Assembly (NCBI GenBank): GCA_022511425.1
Contig: JAFLRO010000028.1
Coordinates: forward strand, 1-32,578
DNA: 32,578 nt
Origin: Acetatifactor sp.
Lineage (GTDB): Bacteria; Bacillota; Clostridia; Lachnospirales; Lachnospiraceae
Direction: 5' to 3'
Both the position numbers and the translations under genes were made by a program. Positions 7,033 through 15,694 of the stretch are shown piece after piece. The stretch's first letter is position 1. The number at the start of each line of letters is the position of its first letter. Under the pieces are notes generated by a model that saw only the letters and a list, made by a program, of their open reading frames with translations, had not been told where the DNA came from and did no database searches.

Positions 7033-9821
7033 TGCTGCAGAAATTATGGCATAAAAAATGGATGAACTGTTGTCTGCTCTTGGGCAGTATCCTGTTGATC
7101 GCTACGGTGGTCAGTTTTCCCCTTTACCAGACGGCGATATATGACAGGATGCTTCAGGACGAGTTCCGTAATTATCTCATGACCAAGGGCGGGTGGCCGA
7201 CTCTGAACTCCTTTCTCACAGTGTCCGATAAGGAGTATCAAGGAACGGCAATCAGTCGTATGGAGGAGATGACCGGCAGCCTTGGCAAGGATTTTGGGGT
7301 GACGCCCAGGCAGACCATATTCTATTACAGCCTCGCCAGCAGGGAGGCCAGCTCCGCCCTGAACAGAGCGGATGTGCAGAATGTGTCCATGAGGCTCAGC
7401 GCTCTTTCGGATCTTCCTGCTCATGCCCAGGCGATATACGGGGAGATGTTCTCTGAGAACGGCATGACAGAGGATGGTTGCATAGAGGTGGTGGTCAGCC
7501 AGGCTGCCTTTGTGGAAATGAATCTTCTGGTGGGCGAGACCATCGTGTTCAACGGCTTGAAAGACGCGGAGGGCAACGAAATCCGTCTCTATATTAAAGG
7601 CGTCTATGAAAAAGCTGACAATGACCAGACTTACTGGCAGGTGGATCCCAACGAGATGACGAATATCTGTCTGATGAATTACGATCTGTTTCATCAGATG
7701 TTCACCGGAGATAATGCGGCTTTCTATAAGATCACCTGTTATTATTATTTCCTTTTCGAGTACGAGGATATCAAAGCGTCACAGGTGGAGCATCTGGTCC
7801 GCGCCACGGATTATCTGACGAATGAAAGCATTTATCGGAGTACCACAACTACTCCGGAGTACAGGGAACTACTGGATACTTATTTGAGGAAACAGGGCAG
7901 GATCCAGGCGACGCTGGTCATTCTCCAGATTCCGGTGCTGATCATGCTGGGGGCGTTCCTGTTCATGATTTCCGGCCAGATGTACGAGATGGAGCGCAAT
8001 GAAATCTCCGTTATCAAGAGCCGGGGAAGCTCCGGCAGCCAGATTTTTCGGCTGTACCTATACCAGAACACGTTTCTGACCCTGGTGGGAGGGGCGCTGG
8101 GAATTCCCCTGGGGTCCGTGTTCAGCAGGATACTGGGATCAGCCAGAAATTTCCTGGAATTTGACAGCAGCCGTACGCTTAATCTTACTTTTACAGTTGA
8201 GGTGTGGCTCTACGCCGCCGCTGCCATGGGAGTCACTCTGCTTATTATGTCGCTGCCGGCAATAAAGCACAGCAGAGTCACCATCGTAAAACTGAAGCAG
8301 CAGAAGGCCATGAGAAAAAAGAACTGGTGGGAAAAGATCTTTCTGGATGTTATTTTACTGGGGCTGTCCGTCTATGGCTACTACAGCTTCCATAAGAATT
8401 CCCAGGATCTGGCGCTGAGTGTGCTCATGGGAGAACCTCTCGATCCGCTGCTATACATAAGCTCGTCCCTTTTCATTTTAGGTTTTGGTCTTTTGTTCCT
8501 GCGACTACAGCCCTATATTGTGCAACTGATTTATATTCTGGGAAAGCGTTTTTGGAAACCGGCAAGTTATGCATCCTTCATGGAGAATATAAAAAATGGC
8601 AGAAAGCAGCAGTTCATTATGCTGTTTCTGATCGTGACCATTTCTCTGGGCATGTACCACGCCACAGTAGCCCGGACGATCCTGCAGAATGCCAGGGATA
8701 ACGCGGAATACCTGAATAGCCCGGATGTGGCCCTTCAGGAGGTATGGTTAAAAGTGACGGACCGTTACGGCGTATGGAATGGCGAATACATAGAACCCGA
8801 CTATACCAAGTATGCCGGCACGGAATTTGCGGATACCTACACGCGGGTGGAGTATGATAGATCGGCTTATATTGATATGGGTGGAAACACCCGGCAGAAC
8901 ATCACAGTAATGGGCATTCATACCAAGGATTTCGGCGCGATTACCTGGTTGGAGGGCGAACTGACAAAGAAGCATTATTATGAGTATCTGAATGAATTGG
9001 CCCTGGCGGAGAATGGCGTTCTTGTGTCCGGGAATTTCCGGGATAAGCTGGGCTACGCCGTGGGTGACGCCATAACCTATCGAAACGAAAGAGGGCTTCA
9101 GGTCAAGGGAACCATTGTGGATTTCTTTGATTACTGGCCCGGCTATCAGTCCACCGTAGCGGACTTAAATCCTGATGGAACAGCATATGTTGAGGATAAT
9201 TACCTTTTAGTGACCCACTATGACCTCCTGCGACAGAGTTGGGGAGTAATGCCATACGAGGTATGGATCGGGCTGAAGGATGGCTATGACGCAGGGGATG
9301 TAGAGAAATGGCTTGTGGAGAACAATGTCAGTCTGTCAAAATATGTGAACAGGGAGGCGGCTGTCCGGGATACGGTACAGGATCCTCTGCTTCAGGGTAC
9401 CAACGGCGTGCTGACCATGGGCTTTCTTGTGACTATACTGCTCTGTGCGGTGGGTTATCTGATCTACTGGATCATGTCCATCCGTTCAAGGGAAATGATC
9501 TTTGGCGTGCTTCGCGCCTGCGGTATGCATAAAGGGGAGCTGTTTCATATGCTGATGAATGAACAGATATTCTCCGGCGTATTCTCAGTGTTTGCGGGGA
9601 TCGGCATCGGAAAGCTGGCGTCTGTAATGTTCGTGCCCATGATGCAGCAGGCCTATGCAGTGGCGGATCAGGCGGTGCCCATGAAGCTGGTCACGAACGC
9701 TTCCGATATGATGCGGCTCTATGTGGTGATTGCCGCTGCGATGTTGATCTGTCTGGCTGTGCTGATCCTGCTGCTGTTCAAGCTGAATGTGGCAAAGGCG
9801 CTGAAGCTGGGTGAAGAATAA
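7020..9821 (+). CDS. FtsX/MacB-type ABC permease, large two-ectodomain form
   Basis: This 933-aa permease is the membrane subunit of the exporter. About ten hydrophobic segments are seen: near 16-38, 297-319, 347-368, 394-415, 440-456, 479-497, 530-548, and three in the last 130 residues. A large ectodomain lies at about 40-295 and a second one at about 550-800. Each of the two FtsX halves carries the typical short charged stretch after a helix (MERNEISVIKSRGSS; RSREMIFGVLRACG). An upstream in-frame start at 6984 exists, but the ATG at 7020 has GGAAGG 9 bases before it and gives a natural FtsX N-terminus. The 13-base overlap with the preceding adaptor implies coupling. The substrate is unknown; lipids, peptides or antimicrobial compounds are all possible. 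Confidence 0.8.
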   Translation: MLRIMLQKLWHKKWMNCCLLLGSILLIATVVSFPLYQTAIYDRMLQDEFRNYLMTKGGWPTLNSFLTVSDKEYQGTAISRMEEMTGSLGKDFGVTPRQTIFYYSLASREASSALNRADVQNVSMRLSALSDLPAHAQAIYGEMFSENGMTEDGCIEVVVSQAAFVEMNLLVGETIVFNGLKDAEGNEIRLYIKGVYEKADNDQTYWQVDPNEMTNICLMNYDLFHQMFTGDNAAFYKITCYYYFLFEYEDIKASQVEHLVRATDYLTNESIYRSTTTTPEYRELLDTYLRKQGRIQATLVILQIPVLIMLGAFLFMISGQMYEMERNEISVIKSRGSSGSQIFRLYLYQNTFLTLVGGALGIPLGSVFSRILGSARNFLEFDSSRTLNLTFTVEVWLYAAAAMGVTLLIMSLPAIKHSRVTIVKLKQQKAMRKKNWWEKIFLDVILLGLSVYGYYSFHKNSQDLALSVLMGEPLDPLLYISSSLFILGFGLLFLRLQPYIVQLIYILGKRFWKPASYASFMENIKNGRKQQFIMLFLIVTISLGMYHATVARTILQNARDNAEYLNSPDVALQEVWLKVTDRYGVWNGEYIEPDYTKYAGTEFADTYTRVEYDRSAYIDMGGNTRQNITVMGIHTKDFGAITWLEGELTKKHYYEYLNELALAENGVLVSGNFRDKLGYAVGDAITYRNERGLQVKGTIVDFFDYWPGYQSTVADLNPDGTAYVEDNYLLVTHYDLLRQSWGVMPYEVWIGLKDGYDAGDVEKWLVENNVSLSKYVNREAAVRDTVQDPLLQGTNGVLTMGFLVTILLCAVGYLIYWIMSIRSREMIFGVLRACGMHKGELFHMLMNEQIFSGVFSVFAGIGIGKLASVMFVPMMQQAYAVADQAVPMKLVTNASDMMRLYVVIAAAMLICLAVLILLLFKLNVAKALKLGEE

Positions 9822-9870
9822 TCCGTTGTAAGGCTGAAAACAGGATTGTATATAGGGTGTGAAGAATCGT

Positions 9871-10560
9871 ATGGGTGAGAATAATTATGTGATTGAAGTA
9901 AATGGGGTGAATCGTATCTTTCCGGTGCCGGGAGGTGAGTTCCAGGCATTGAAGGATATCAATGTAGCCATTCCCAGGGGGAATCTTGCGATATTGAAGG
10001 GGCGTTCTGGATCGGGCAAGACCACGCTCATGAACATTATCGGCGCACTGGATCCGCCCACTTCGGGTACGGTGAAGATTGATGGCAGGCTTTTGAACAA
10101 GATGTCTGACGGACAGCGGGAAAATTTGAGAAGATGTGAAATGGGTTTTGTGTTTCAGGCGGTGTCTCTGATTCCCACCATGAATGCTTTTCAGAATGTG
10201 GAGTTCTCCATGCGGCTTGCCGGGATCAAGGCCGGCAGGGAGAGGGATAAGCGAGTGGAGAGTTGTCTGAAACTGGTAGGCCTTGGAAGCCGCATGCGTC
10301 ACATGCCTGCGGAGATGTCGGGCGGTGAGCAGCAGAGAGTGGCTATCGCCAGGGCGATTGCCCACAGGCCGAAGATCATTCTTGCTGATGAACCTACTGC
10401 GGAACTTGACAGCGCAATGGGAGCGCAGGTCACTATGCTGTTCCAGGAGATGACCAGAAAAGAGGGTATCACGATCCTGATGACCACCCATGATGTGGGT
10501 TTGATGGATGCCGGCGATATGATCATTGAGCTGGAGGCAGGGCAGCAGGTAAAAGTGTGA
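9871..10560 (+). CDS. ABC transporter ATP-binding protein (LolD/MacB type), first ATPase
   Basis: This 229-aa ATPase would power the FtsX-type permease immediately upstream. Walker A is GRSGSGKTT (44-52), Q-loop Gln96, signature MSGGEQQ (149-155), Walker B IILADEP (169-175) with catalytic Glu174, and H-loop His207. All catalytic residues are present. The chain ends soon after the nucleotide-binding domain. A GTG start at 9859 in the same frame is possible, but the ATG at 9871 fits the family N-terminus better. The gap to the permease is 49 bases. Confidence 0.9.
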   Translation: MGENNYVIEVNGVNRIFPVPGGEFQALKDINVAIPRGNLAILKGRSGSGKTTLMNIIGALDPPTSGTVKIDGRLLNKMSDGQRENLRRCEMGFVFQAVSLIPTMNAFQNVEFSMRLAGIKAGRERDKRVESCLKLVGLGSRMRHMPAEMSGGEQQRVAIARAIAHRPKIILADEPTAELDSAMGAQVTMLFQEMTRKEGITILMTTHDVGLMDAGDMIIELEAGQQVKV

Positions 10561-10632
10561 AGGATGTGATTGGTTTGTGCCGCCATAGGCAGCATGACGG
10601 GAAGTGTGAAAGTGAACTTAGGGGGTATAAGA

Positions 10633-11535
10633 ATGCCTGAGACAATGATACAGGCCGACGGTCTGGTAAAAATTTATAAGTCAAAACAGACGGAGGTGCT
10701 GGCGCTGCAAGGGCTGGATCTGACGGTGGAGGAAGGGGAGTTGACCGCTATCATCGGAAACAGCGGCAGCGGTAAGTCCACCTTTTTAAATATGATCGGC
10801 GGACTGGATCGGCCCAGCGCAGGTTCCCTACACGTTGGCGGTAAGAATCTTTTTACCATGACGGAGAAGGAGCTGGTTCTGTACAAGAGAGATACTGTGG
10901 GCTTTGTATGGCAGAATAACGGACGGAATCTGCTGCCTTATCTGACAGTCATAGAAAACGTGATGCTGCCCATGAGTCTTTCCAACACCGGCAAGCGCAG
11001 AAAAAAAGCCCTGGAGCTGTTGGAGCAGGTAGGTATGAGCTCAAAGAAGTACAGCCGCATGAACATGCTTTCCGGCGGTGAACAGCAGAGAGTGGCTATA
11101 GCCATCGCGCTGGCTAATTCGCCGAAACTTCTTTTGGCTGATGAGCCCACAGGAAGCGTGGATGTCAAGACTGCAAATTATATCTTTGATGTATTTACGG
11201 AGCTGAATAAAAACGGTCAGACGATCATAATCGTTACTCATGATGTGGCGCTGTCTAAGAAGGTTAAGCGCGTGGTCGCAATTCGCGACGGTAAGATCAG
11301 CAGCGAACGTGTGCTGAAGGAAGCCTATGCCGACCGGGTGAAGGAGACATCCATCGACTGGCGGAAGGAGGATACCCAGGAGGAGTACGCCATCATGGAC
11401 CGGGCAGGCCGGGTACAGATACCTGCCGATCTGCTGGAGTCAATGGGGCTGAAAGGAAATAAAGTTAAGATTGCGCTTCAAGACGGAAAGGTTATTATCA
11501 GCGCTCCGGAAGAGGGGAAGGCAGTAAAAGTATAG
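10633..11535 (+). CDS. ABC transporter ATP-binding protein with C-terminal AbrB-like domain
   Basis: This is the second ATPase of the exporter (300 aa). Walker A is GNSGSGKST (42-50), Q-loop Gln94, signature LSGGEQQ (146-152), Walker B LLLADEP (166-172) with Glu171, and His203. The ATPase part ends near 240. Residues about 251-291 then read like an AbrB/MazE swapped-hairpin: DRAGRVQIP followed by LGL-type turn, VKIALQDGKVIIS. That fold binds DNA in transition-state regulators but may serve as a dimerisation or regulatory module here. The frame is open from a TTG at 10570, but the ATG at 10633 has AGGGGG 7 bases upstream and is chosen. Two ATPases beside one permease suggest a heterodimer or alternative partners. 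Confidence 0.85.
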   Translation: MPETMIQADGLVKIYKSKQTEVLALQGLDLTVEEGELTAIIGNSGSGKSTFLNMIGGLDRPSAGSLHVGGKNLFTMTEKELVLYKRDTVGFVWQNNGRNLLPYLTVIENVMLPMSLSNTGKRRKKALELLEQVGMSSKKYSRMNMLSGGEQQRVAIAIALANSPKLLLADEPTGSVDVKTANYIFDVFTELNKNGQTIIIVTHDVALSKKVKRVVAIRDGKISSERVLKEAYADRVKETSIDWRKEDTQEEYAIMDRAGRVQIPADLLESMGLKGNKVKIALQDGKVIISAPEEGKAVKV

Positions 11536-11575
11536 ATATTAGTTTTCGAACAATGTGAGAGGGAGTACGAGTGAA

Positions 11576-13150
11576 ATGAAAAAGTTAGAAAAGACTTCAT
11601 CGGTGAAGTATAAGCCCATTATCGGAGCGGATTACCCGGATCCCGAGGTGATACGGGTGGATGACACCTATTATATGTTGAGTACCACTATGCATTTTTT
11701 GCCGGGAGCAGTGATCCTGCGATCCTATGATCTGATCAACTGGGAGATTGCATCCTATGTGTTTGACACCTTTGAGGGAACGGAGGAGGCAAGACTTGAC
11801 CATGAGCGCAGCAATTATGGAAGCGGCATGTGGGCAGGATCTATGCGTATGCATAAGGGGCGGTTCTATTTAAGTTTTGCGGCAAAGCAGAGCTGCAAGA
11901 CGTATTTTTATGTGGCTGACAGTATGGAAGGTCCCTGGGAAAAGACTTGTATAGACAGCTATCTGCATGACGGATCTCTGTTTTTTGACGATGACGACAG
12001 GGTATATTTGGTCTATGGAAATTCTGAGATCTGGATCAGGGAGCTGCTTCCGGATCTGACAGGAATCAAGGAAGACGGTTTTGCAAGGAAAATACTGACA
12101 GAGACAGATGATGTGATTTTGGGACATGAAGGCTCCCACTTTTACAAAATAAACGGAAAGTATTATCTTTTTACGATACACTGGCCAAGGATGGGAAGAC
12201 GGACACAGATGTGTTTTTGCAGTGACTCTCTGGAAGGGGAGTTTACGGGGGGCACAGTGCTCAATGACGATATGGGCTTTATGAACTGTGGCGTGGCTCA
12301 GGGCGGTATTGTGGAAGCGAATGATGGCAGTTGGTACAGCATCATGCTCCAAGACCACGGTGCCGTGGGTCGTGTGCCGGTACTGGTACCTGTCAGATGG
12401 GAGAATGATTTTCCGGTGTTCGGCGAGAACGGCAGAATACCGGCAACTGTCACTACCCAGAACAATCGGCCATATTACAAGTATGAACCACTGTATACCT
12501 CCGATGATTTCTCTTATGAACCGGACAGTGAGGGAAAGTGGCGGCTGAAACGCCAGTGGCAGTGGAACCACGAGCCCAATCCTGCACTTTGGAGCATTGC
12601 TCACGGCGGTGGACTGTGTATTACTACGGGCAAGCTTTGCACAAATGTGACTCAAGCGGTCAATACGCTGACCCAACGTTTAATGCTGCCCAGAACCAGT
12701 GTTGAGGTGACGGTGGATGCCAGAGATCTGAACGAGGGTGATTTCGCAGGGCTTTGTGCGCTACAGGGATGCTACGGTATGATAGCGGTCACCAGGGAGC
12801 TGAGGCGGTATTATCTTGTGATGATTGAGAGAAATCGGGAAGATAAAGATATGAGTATGGGTGCCTGTGACTATATGCCGGGTACCATAAAGCAAAAACT
12901 CAGTCTCACAGAGCCGGTAGTGCGTCTGCGGCTGGAGGCGAGCTTTTCAGAAAAGTCGGATAAGGCTGTGTTTTCTTATAGGGAACCCAGAGATGGAGGA
13001 AGCTGGCATAAGTTTGGCGGAGAGCATGCACTGTACTTCGGTCTGGATCATTTTGTCGGCTGCAGGTGCGGCCTGGCGGTCTATTCCACCAAGGAGACGG
13101 GAGGCTGTGCTGTGTTCAGGGATTTTCACTATGAGATTTTAATCGGATAA
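11576..13150 (+). CDS. GH43 family glycosidase (beta-xylosidase/arabinofuranosidase type), cytoplasmic
   Basis: This 524-aa enzyme should remove xylose or arabinose from xylo-oligosaccharides. The five-bladed GH43 propeller has its general base Asp22 (YPDPE), pKa-modulating Asp132 (HDGSLFFDDD) and general acid Glu185 (GHEGSH). From about residue 300 on there is a C-terminal beta-sandwich, introduced by RQWQWNHEPNPALWS, typical of long GH43 enzymes. No signal peptide is seen, so it acts on imported oligosaccharides. It starts 40 bases after the second exporter ATPase and may be co-transcribed with it. GGGAG lies 10 bases before the ATG; an in-frame GTG at 11555 is less likely. Its last 22 bases overlap the end of the convergent AraC gene. 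Confidence 0.88.
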   Translation: MKKLEKTSSVKYKPIIGADYPDPEVIRVDDTYYMLSTTMHFLPGAVILRSYDLINWEIASYVFDTFEGTEEARLDHERSNYGSGMWAGSMRMHKGRFYLSFAAKQSCKTYFYVADSMEGPWEKTCIDSYLHDGSLFFDDDDRVYLVYGNSEIWIRELLPDLTGIKEDGFARKILTETDDVILGHEGSHFYKINGKYYLFTIHWPRMGRRTQMCFCSDSLEGEFTGGTVLNDDMGFMNCGVAQGGIVEANDGSWYSIMLQDHGAVGRVPVLVPVRWENDFPVFGENGRIPATVTTQNNRPYYKYEPLYTSDDFSYEPDSEGKWRLKRQWQWNHEPNPALWSIAHGGGLCITTGKLCTNVTQAVNTLTQRLMLPRTSVEVTVDARDLNEGDFAGLCALQGCYGMIAVTRELRRYYLVMIERNREDKDMSMGACDYMPGTIKQKLSLTEPVVRLRLEASFSEKSDKAVFSYREPRDGGSWHKFGGEHALYFGLDHFVGCRCGLAVYSTKETGGCAVFRDFHYEILIG

Positions 13151-14061
13151 CGGTTCTTTTCCCGGTATTCTGAGGGAGAGCAGTTCCGCTGCTGCCTGAA
13201 TACCCGGTTGAAGGTTGAAATGCTGGGGAAGCCGGACTGCATGGCAATCTCTGTGATGGAGAGGTCGGGCTGCTCCAGCAGTTCCTCTGCAACTTTAATT
13301 CTGCGGTGGCAGATGTAAGCGCAGAAGCTAAAGCCTGTGTACTGCTTAAAAAGTCTGGAGAAATGATACTTGCTGAAGCCGATGGCGGATGCCACGTCTT
13401 CAAGAGTGAAATCGTCCATGTAATGTGCGTCTATGTAATCCATCACATCATTGAATTTGTTGATATATTCCTTTTGCTTATAAGGCCGGGTATTGGAAAA
13501 GGAAAACAGATTCGTGTCGTTCAGATGGTTTGTGCCCAGTTTTACCATAAGATTCAGCAGCAGGGAAAAGATGGTCAGTTCTGCAAATTCATTTTTGTTA
13601 AAATATTCGTTCCGCATTTGAAGCAGGATGTGATACACATCGTCATAGATGTGGGGATGGGTATTCTTGGTAATGTAAAGGGGGGCGTTCATCATGGACT
13701 GTATGCTGGCAAAACCGTTGAGTCTTGCCACAGAGGAGATGTCAAACAGGAATATGAAACGAACTCCCTTTTCAGGTGCTTTCAAAGCATGCAGTTCACC
13801 GGAAGGGATGAGCAGAATATCGCCGGGGGTGAGATGATAGGTTTCACCGTGGATGATGGCATCATACCAATTCTCTACGGGTACTATGATTTCCATGGCT
13901 GTGTGCCAGTGGGGCTCAAAGTCAGCGGACTGTTCATTGCACCAGATACGGATTGCAGAACTCTGGTGGAAGGATACAAGCTCCTGACTACCCTGCTTCA
14001 TGGTCCTGGTACCGGAGAAATCACTGTTGATGCTGTTGAAATCTATATTAATATCTGCCAT
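13129..14061 (-). CDS. AraC-family transcriptional regulator with cupin sensor domain
   Basis: This 310-aa protein has an N-terminal cupin domain (about 47-110), with His51, His53, Glu57 and His91 in the usual places, that probably senses a sugar. Its C-terminal double helix-turn-helix (about 203-301) contains TLEDVASAIGFSKYHFSRLFKQ-type first helices (split at 219-240) and ITEIAMQSGF...FNRVFR in the second. It is transcribed away from the GH10 xylanase, so it most likely activates the xylan genes. AGAGGTG precedes the ATG. A candidate binding site in the shared intergenic region is listed separately. It converges on and overlaps the upstream GH43 gene by 22 bases. The inducing sugar is inferred to be xylose or xylo-oligosaccharide. 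Confidence 0.9.
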   Translation of the reverse strand: MADINIDFNSINSDFSGTRTMKQGSQELVSFHQSSAIRIWCNEQSADFEPHWHTAMEIIVPVENWYDAIIHGETYHLTPGDILLIPSGELHALKAPEKGVRFIFLFDISSVARLNGFASIQSMMNAPLYITKNTHPHIYDDVYHILLQMRNEYFNKNEFAELTIFSLLLNLMVKLGTNHLNDTNLFSFSNTRPYKQKEYINKFNDVMDYIDAHYMDDFTLEDVASAIGFSKYHFSRLFKQYTGFSFCAYICHRRIKVAEELLEQPDLSITEIAMQSGFPSISTFNRVFRQQRNCSPSEYREKNRYPIKIS

Positions 14062-14127
14062 TTTCGTGTCACCTCTTTTTTATTTTATCACTAATATTTC
14101 GTAAAGTAAACTAAAGGATATGAATTT

Positions 14128-14145
14128 GCAATTAATCCGCAATTA
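14128..14145 (+). promoter_or_regulatory. Direct repeat, candidate AraC-type operator
   Basis: GCAATTA occurs at 14128-14134 and again at 14139-14145, an 11-base period that puts both copies on the same face of the helix. It lies between the divergent AraC and xylanase genes, about 50 bases upstream of the xylanase -10 box, a usual position for an AraC-type activator. Binding is inferred. Confidence 0.45.
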
Positions 14146-14191
14146 GTGAGCTGGAAAAAGCAACAAATAGAGGGAAGCAGGAACAAAAAGA

Positions 14192-14200
14192 TGTTACAAT
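14192..14200 (+). promoter_or_regulatory. Extended -10 promoter of the xylanase gene
   Basis: TGTTACAAT is an extended -10 element, 31 bases before the ATG at 14232. The region 17 bases upstream (around 14172) has no resemblance to TTGACA. A promoter lacking a -35 box fits dependence on an activator. Confidence 0.5.
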
Positions 14201-14231
14201 AAACACAGTCATAATATTGGAGGATATATTT

Positions 14232-15641
14232 ATGAAAAAGAGATTATTGGCAGGAATGATGGCTGTACTTCTTTCAGCAGCGCTGCTTGCCGGCTGCGGT
14301 AAGGAAGATAACGGCAGCAGCGGGCAGGGAACTCAGTCAGAAAACGGAACGGAAGAGTCGGACGACAGCGGACAGATGATCAATGATGGACAGGTATCTG
14401 ACGGGCAGGAAGAAACTGATCAGCAGGATGGGCAGAATCAGGAGGAGCTCCCACTTCTCAGAGATGCTGTCATGGAGAACCTGGGCTGCCTGGTGGGAGC
14501 GGCAGTGACCGTAGCTGATATACAGAATGAGAAGTCATGGGAGATCGTGACAACGTATTTTAATGCGATCACCATCGGAAACGAGCTGAAGCCGGACGCC
14601 ATGGTCGGCTACAGCAACGGAAGATGCCCCGGTACGGAGGAGGCGGAGCTGAATGGTGAGACCATCATTGTTCCTAAGCTGGATTATTCCAGAGCGGAGA
14701 CGATTTTGGACAAGGTGCTGGAGTGGAATCAGGCTAACCCGGATCAAGAGATCAAGGTGAGGGGGCATGTGCTGGTGTGGCACTCCCAGACACCGGAATG
14801 GTTTTTCCACGTGGACTATGACAAGAACAAGGACTATGTGGACAAGGAGACCATGAATAAGAGGCTGGAGTGGTATATCCGTACCATGCTAACTCATTTT
14901 ACCGGAGAGGACAGTAAGTATAAGGGGATGTTCTATGGTTGGGATGTAGTGAATGAGGCTATCAGCGATGGCACCGGCACTTACCGGTCAGATCAGGAGA
15001 ATCCCAATGAACCTCTGAGTCAGGACACACATGGCAGCAATTCCAGCTGGTGGCACGTGTATCAGAGCAACGAGTTCATTATAAATGCATTCCTCTATGC
15101 AAATAAGTACGCTCCCGCAGACTTGGAACTGTATTACAACGATTACAACGAGTGCACCTTTAAGAAACAGCAGGGGATTCTGGAGCTTCTGCGGACCATA
15201 AAGGACCGCGAGGGAGAGCCGGGCGAGGGAACCCGTATCGACGCAATGGGCATGCAGGGGCATTATAATATGACTTCTCCGTCCTGGACTGAATTTGACT
15301 CTGCAATAATGCGTTATGCAGCAGTTGTGGGGAATGTGCAGGTCACGGAATTTGACATGAAATCCAGCGACGGATACGACGGAAGCGATGAGGCAAAGGC
15401 GGAGGAGTATGAGGAGCAGGCTAATCGTTACCGCATGCTCTACTGGGTCATGAAAAAAAACAACAATGAAAAGGGAGCCAATGTGACAGGACTTACCTTC
15501 TGGGGTACGGCGGATCATCTCTCCTGGCTCCAGAGCAGATCCGATGTGGGAGGTGGTAATACGGAGGTCCTTCCGGAGTGTCCGCTGTTGTTTGATGAGA
15601 ATTATGAACCTAAGCCTGCGTATTATAAATTTTTAGAGTAG
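14232..15641 (+). CDS. GH10 endo-1,4-beta-xylanase, surface lipoprotein
   Basis: This 469-aa enzyme cuts xylan backbones at the cell surface. The signal peptide ends in lipobox LAGC (Cys22), followed by a Gly/Ser/Gln/Asp-rich linker to about residue 72. The GH10 barrel has GNELKPD near 117, the HVLVWHSQTP strand near 179, acid/base Glu242 (WDVVNEA) and nucleophile Glu373 (VTEFD), and ends with LTFWG and the KPAYYKFL motif usual at the GH10 C-terminus. No binding module is attached. A TTG at 14217 is in frame, but the ATG at 14232 has TTGGAGGA 8 bases upstream. The GH43 xylosidase follows in the same direction. Confidence 0.95.
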   Translation: MKKRLLAGMMAVLLSAALLAGCGKEDNGSSGQGTQSENGTEESDDSGQMINDGQVSDGQEETDQQDGQNQEELPLLRDAVMENLGCLVGAAVTVADIQNEKSWEIVTTYFNAITIGNELKPDAMVGYSNGRCPGTEEAELNGETIIVPKLDYSRAETILDKVLEWNQANPDQEIKVRGHVLVWHSQTPEWFFHVDYDKNKDYVDKETMNKRLEWYIRTMLTHFTGEDSKYKGMFYGWDVVNEAISDGTGTYRSDQENPNEPLSQDTHGSNSSWWHVYQSNEFIINAFLYANKYAPADLELYYNDYNECTFKKQQGILELLRTIKDREGEPGEGTRIDAMGMQGHYNMTSPSWTEFDSAIMRYAAVVGNVQVTEFDMKSSDGYDGSDEAKAEEYEEQANRYRMLYWVMKKNNNEKGANVTGLTFWGTADHLSWLQSRSDVGGGNTEVLPECPLLFDENYEPKPAYYKFLE

Positions 15642-15670
15642 TGGCTGTCATTTAATAAAGTGGCTGTCAT
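15640..15670 (+). repeat. 12-base direct repeat between the xylanase and xylosidase genes
   Basis: AGTGGCTGTCAT is present at 15640-15651, overlapping the xylanase stop codon, and again at 15659-15670, with 7 bases between copies. It probably arose by a small tandem duplication of the intergenic region. Confidence 0.7.
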
Positions 15671-15694
15671 ATGGCAGCAGAAATGAGGACGAAT

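Noticed and set aside
9778..10491. A 237-codon minus-strand open frame over the first ATPase gene
   Set aside because: The plus strand encodes a complete ABC ATPase with every catalytic motif; the antisense product is His/Arg-rich and featureless.
13306..14094. A plus-strand frame of 262 codons over the AraC gene
   Set aside because: It is antisense to a complete cupin-HTH protein and has no domain or ribosome-binding site of its own.
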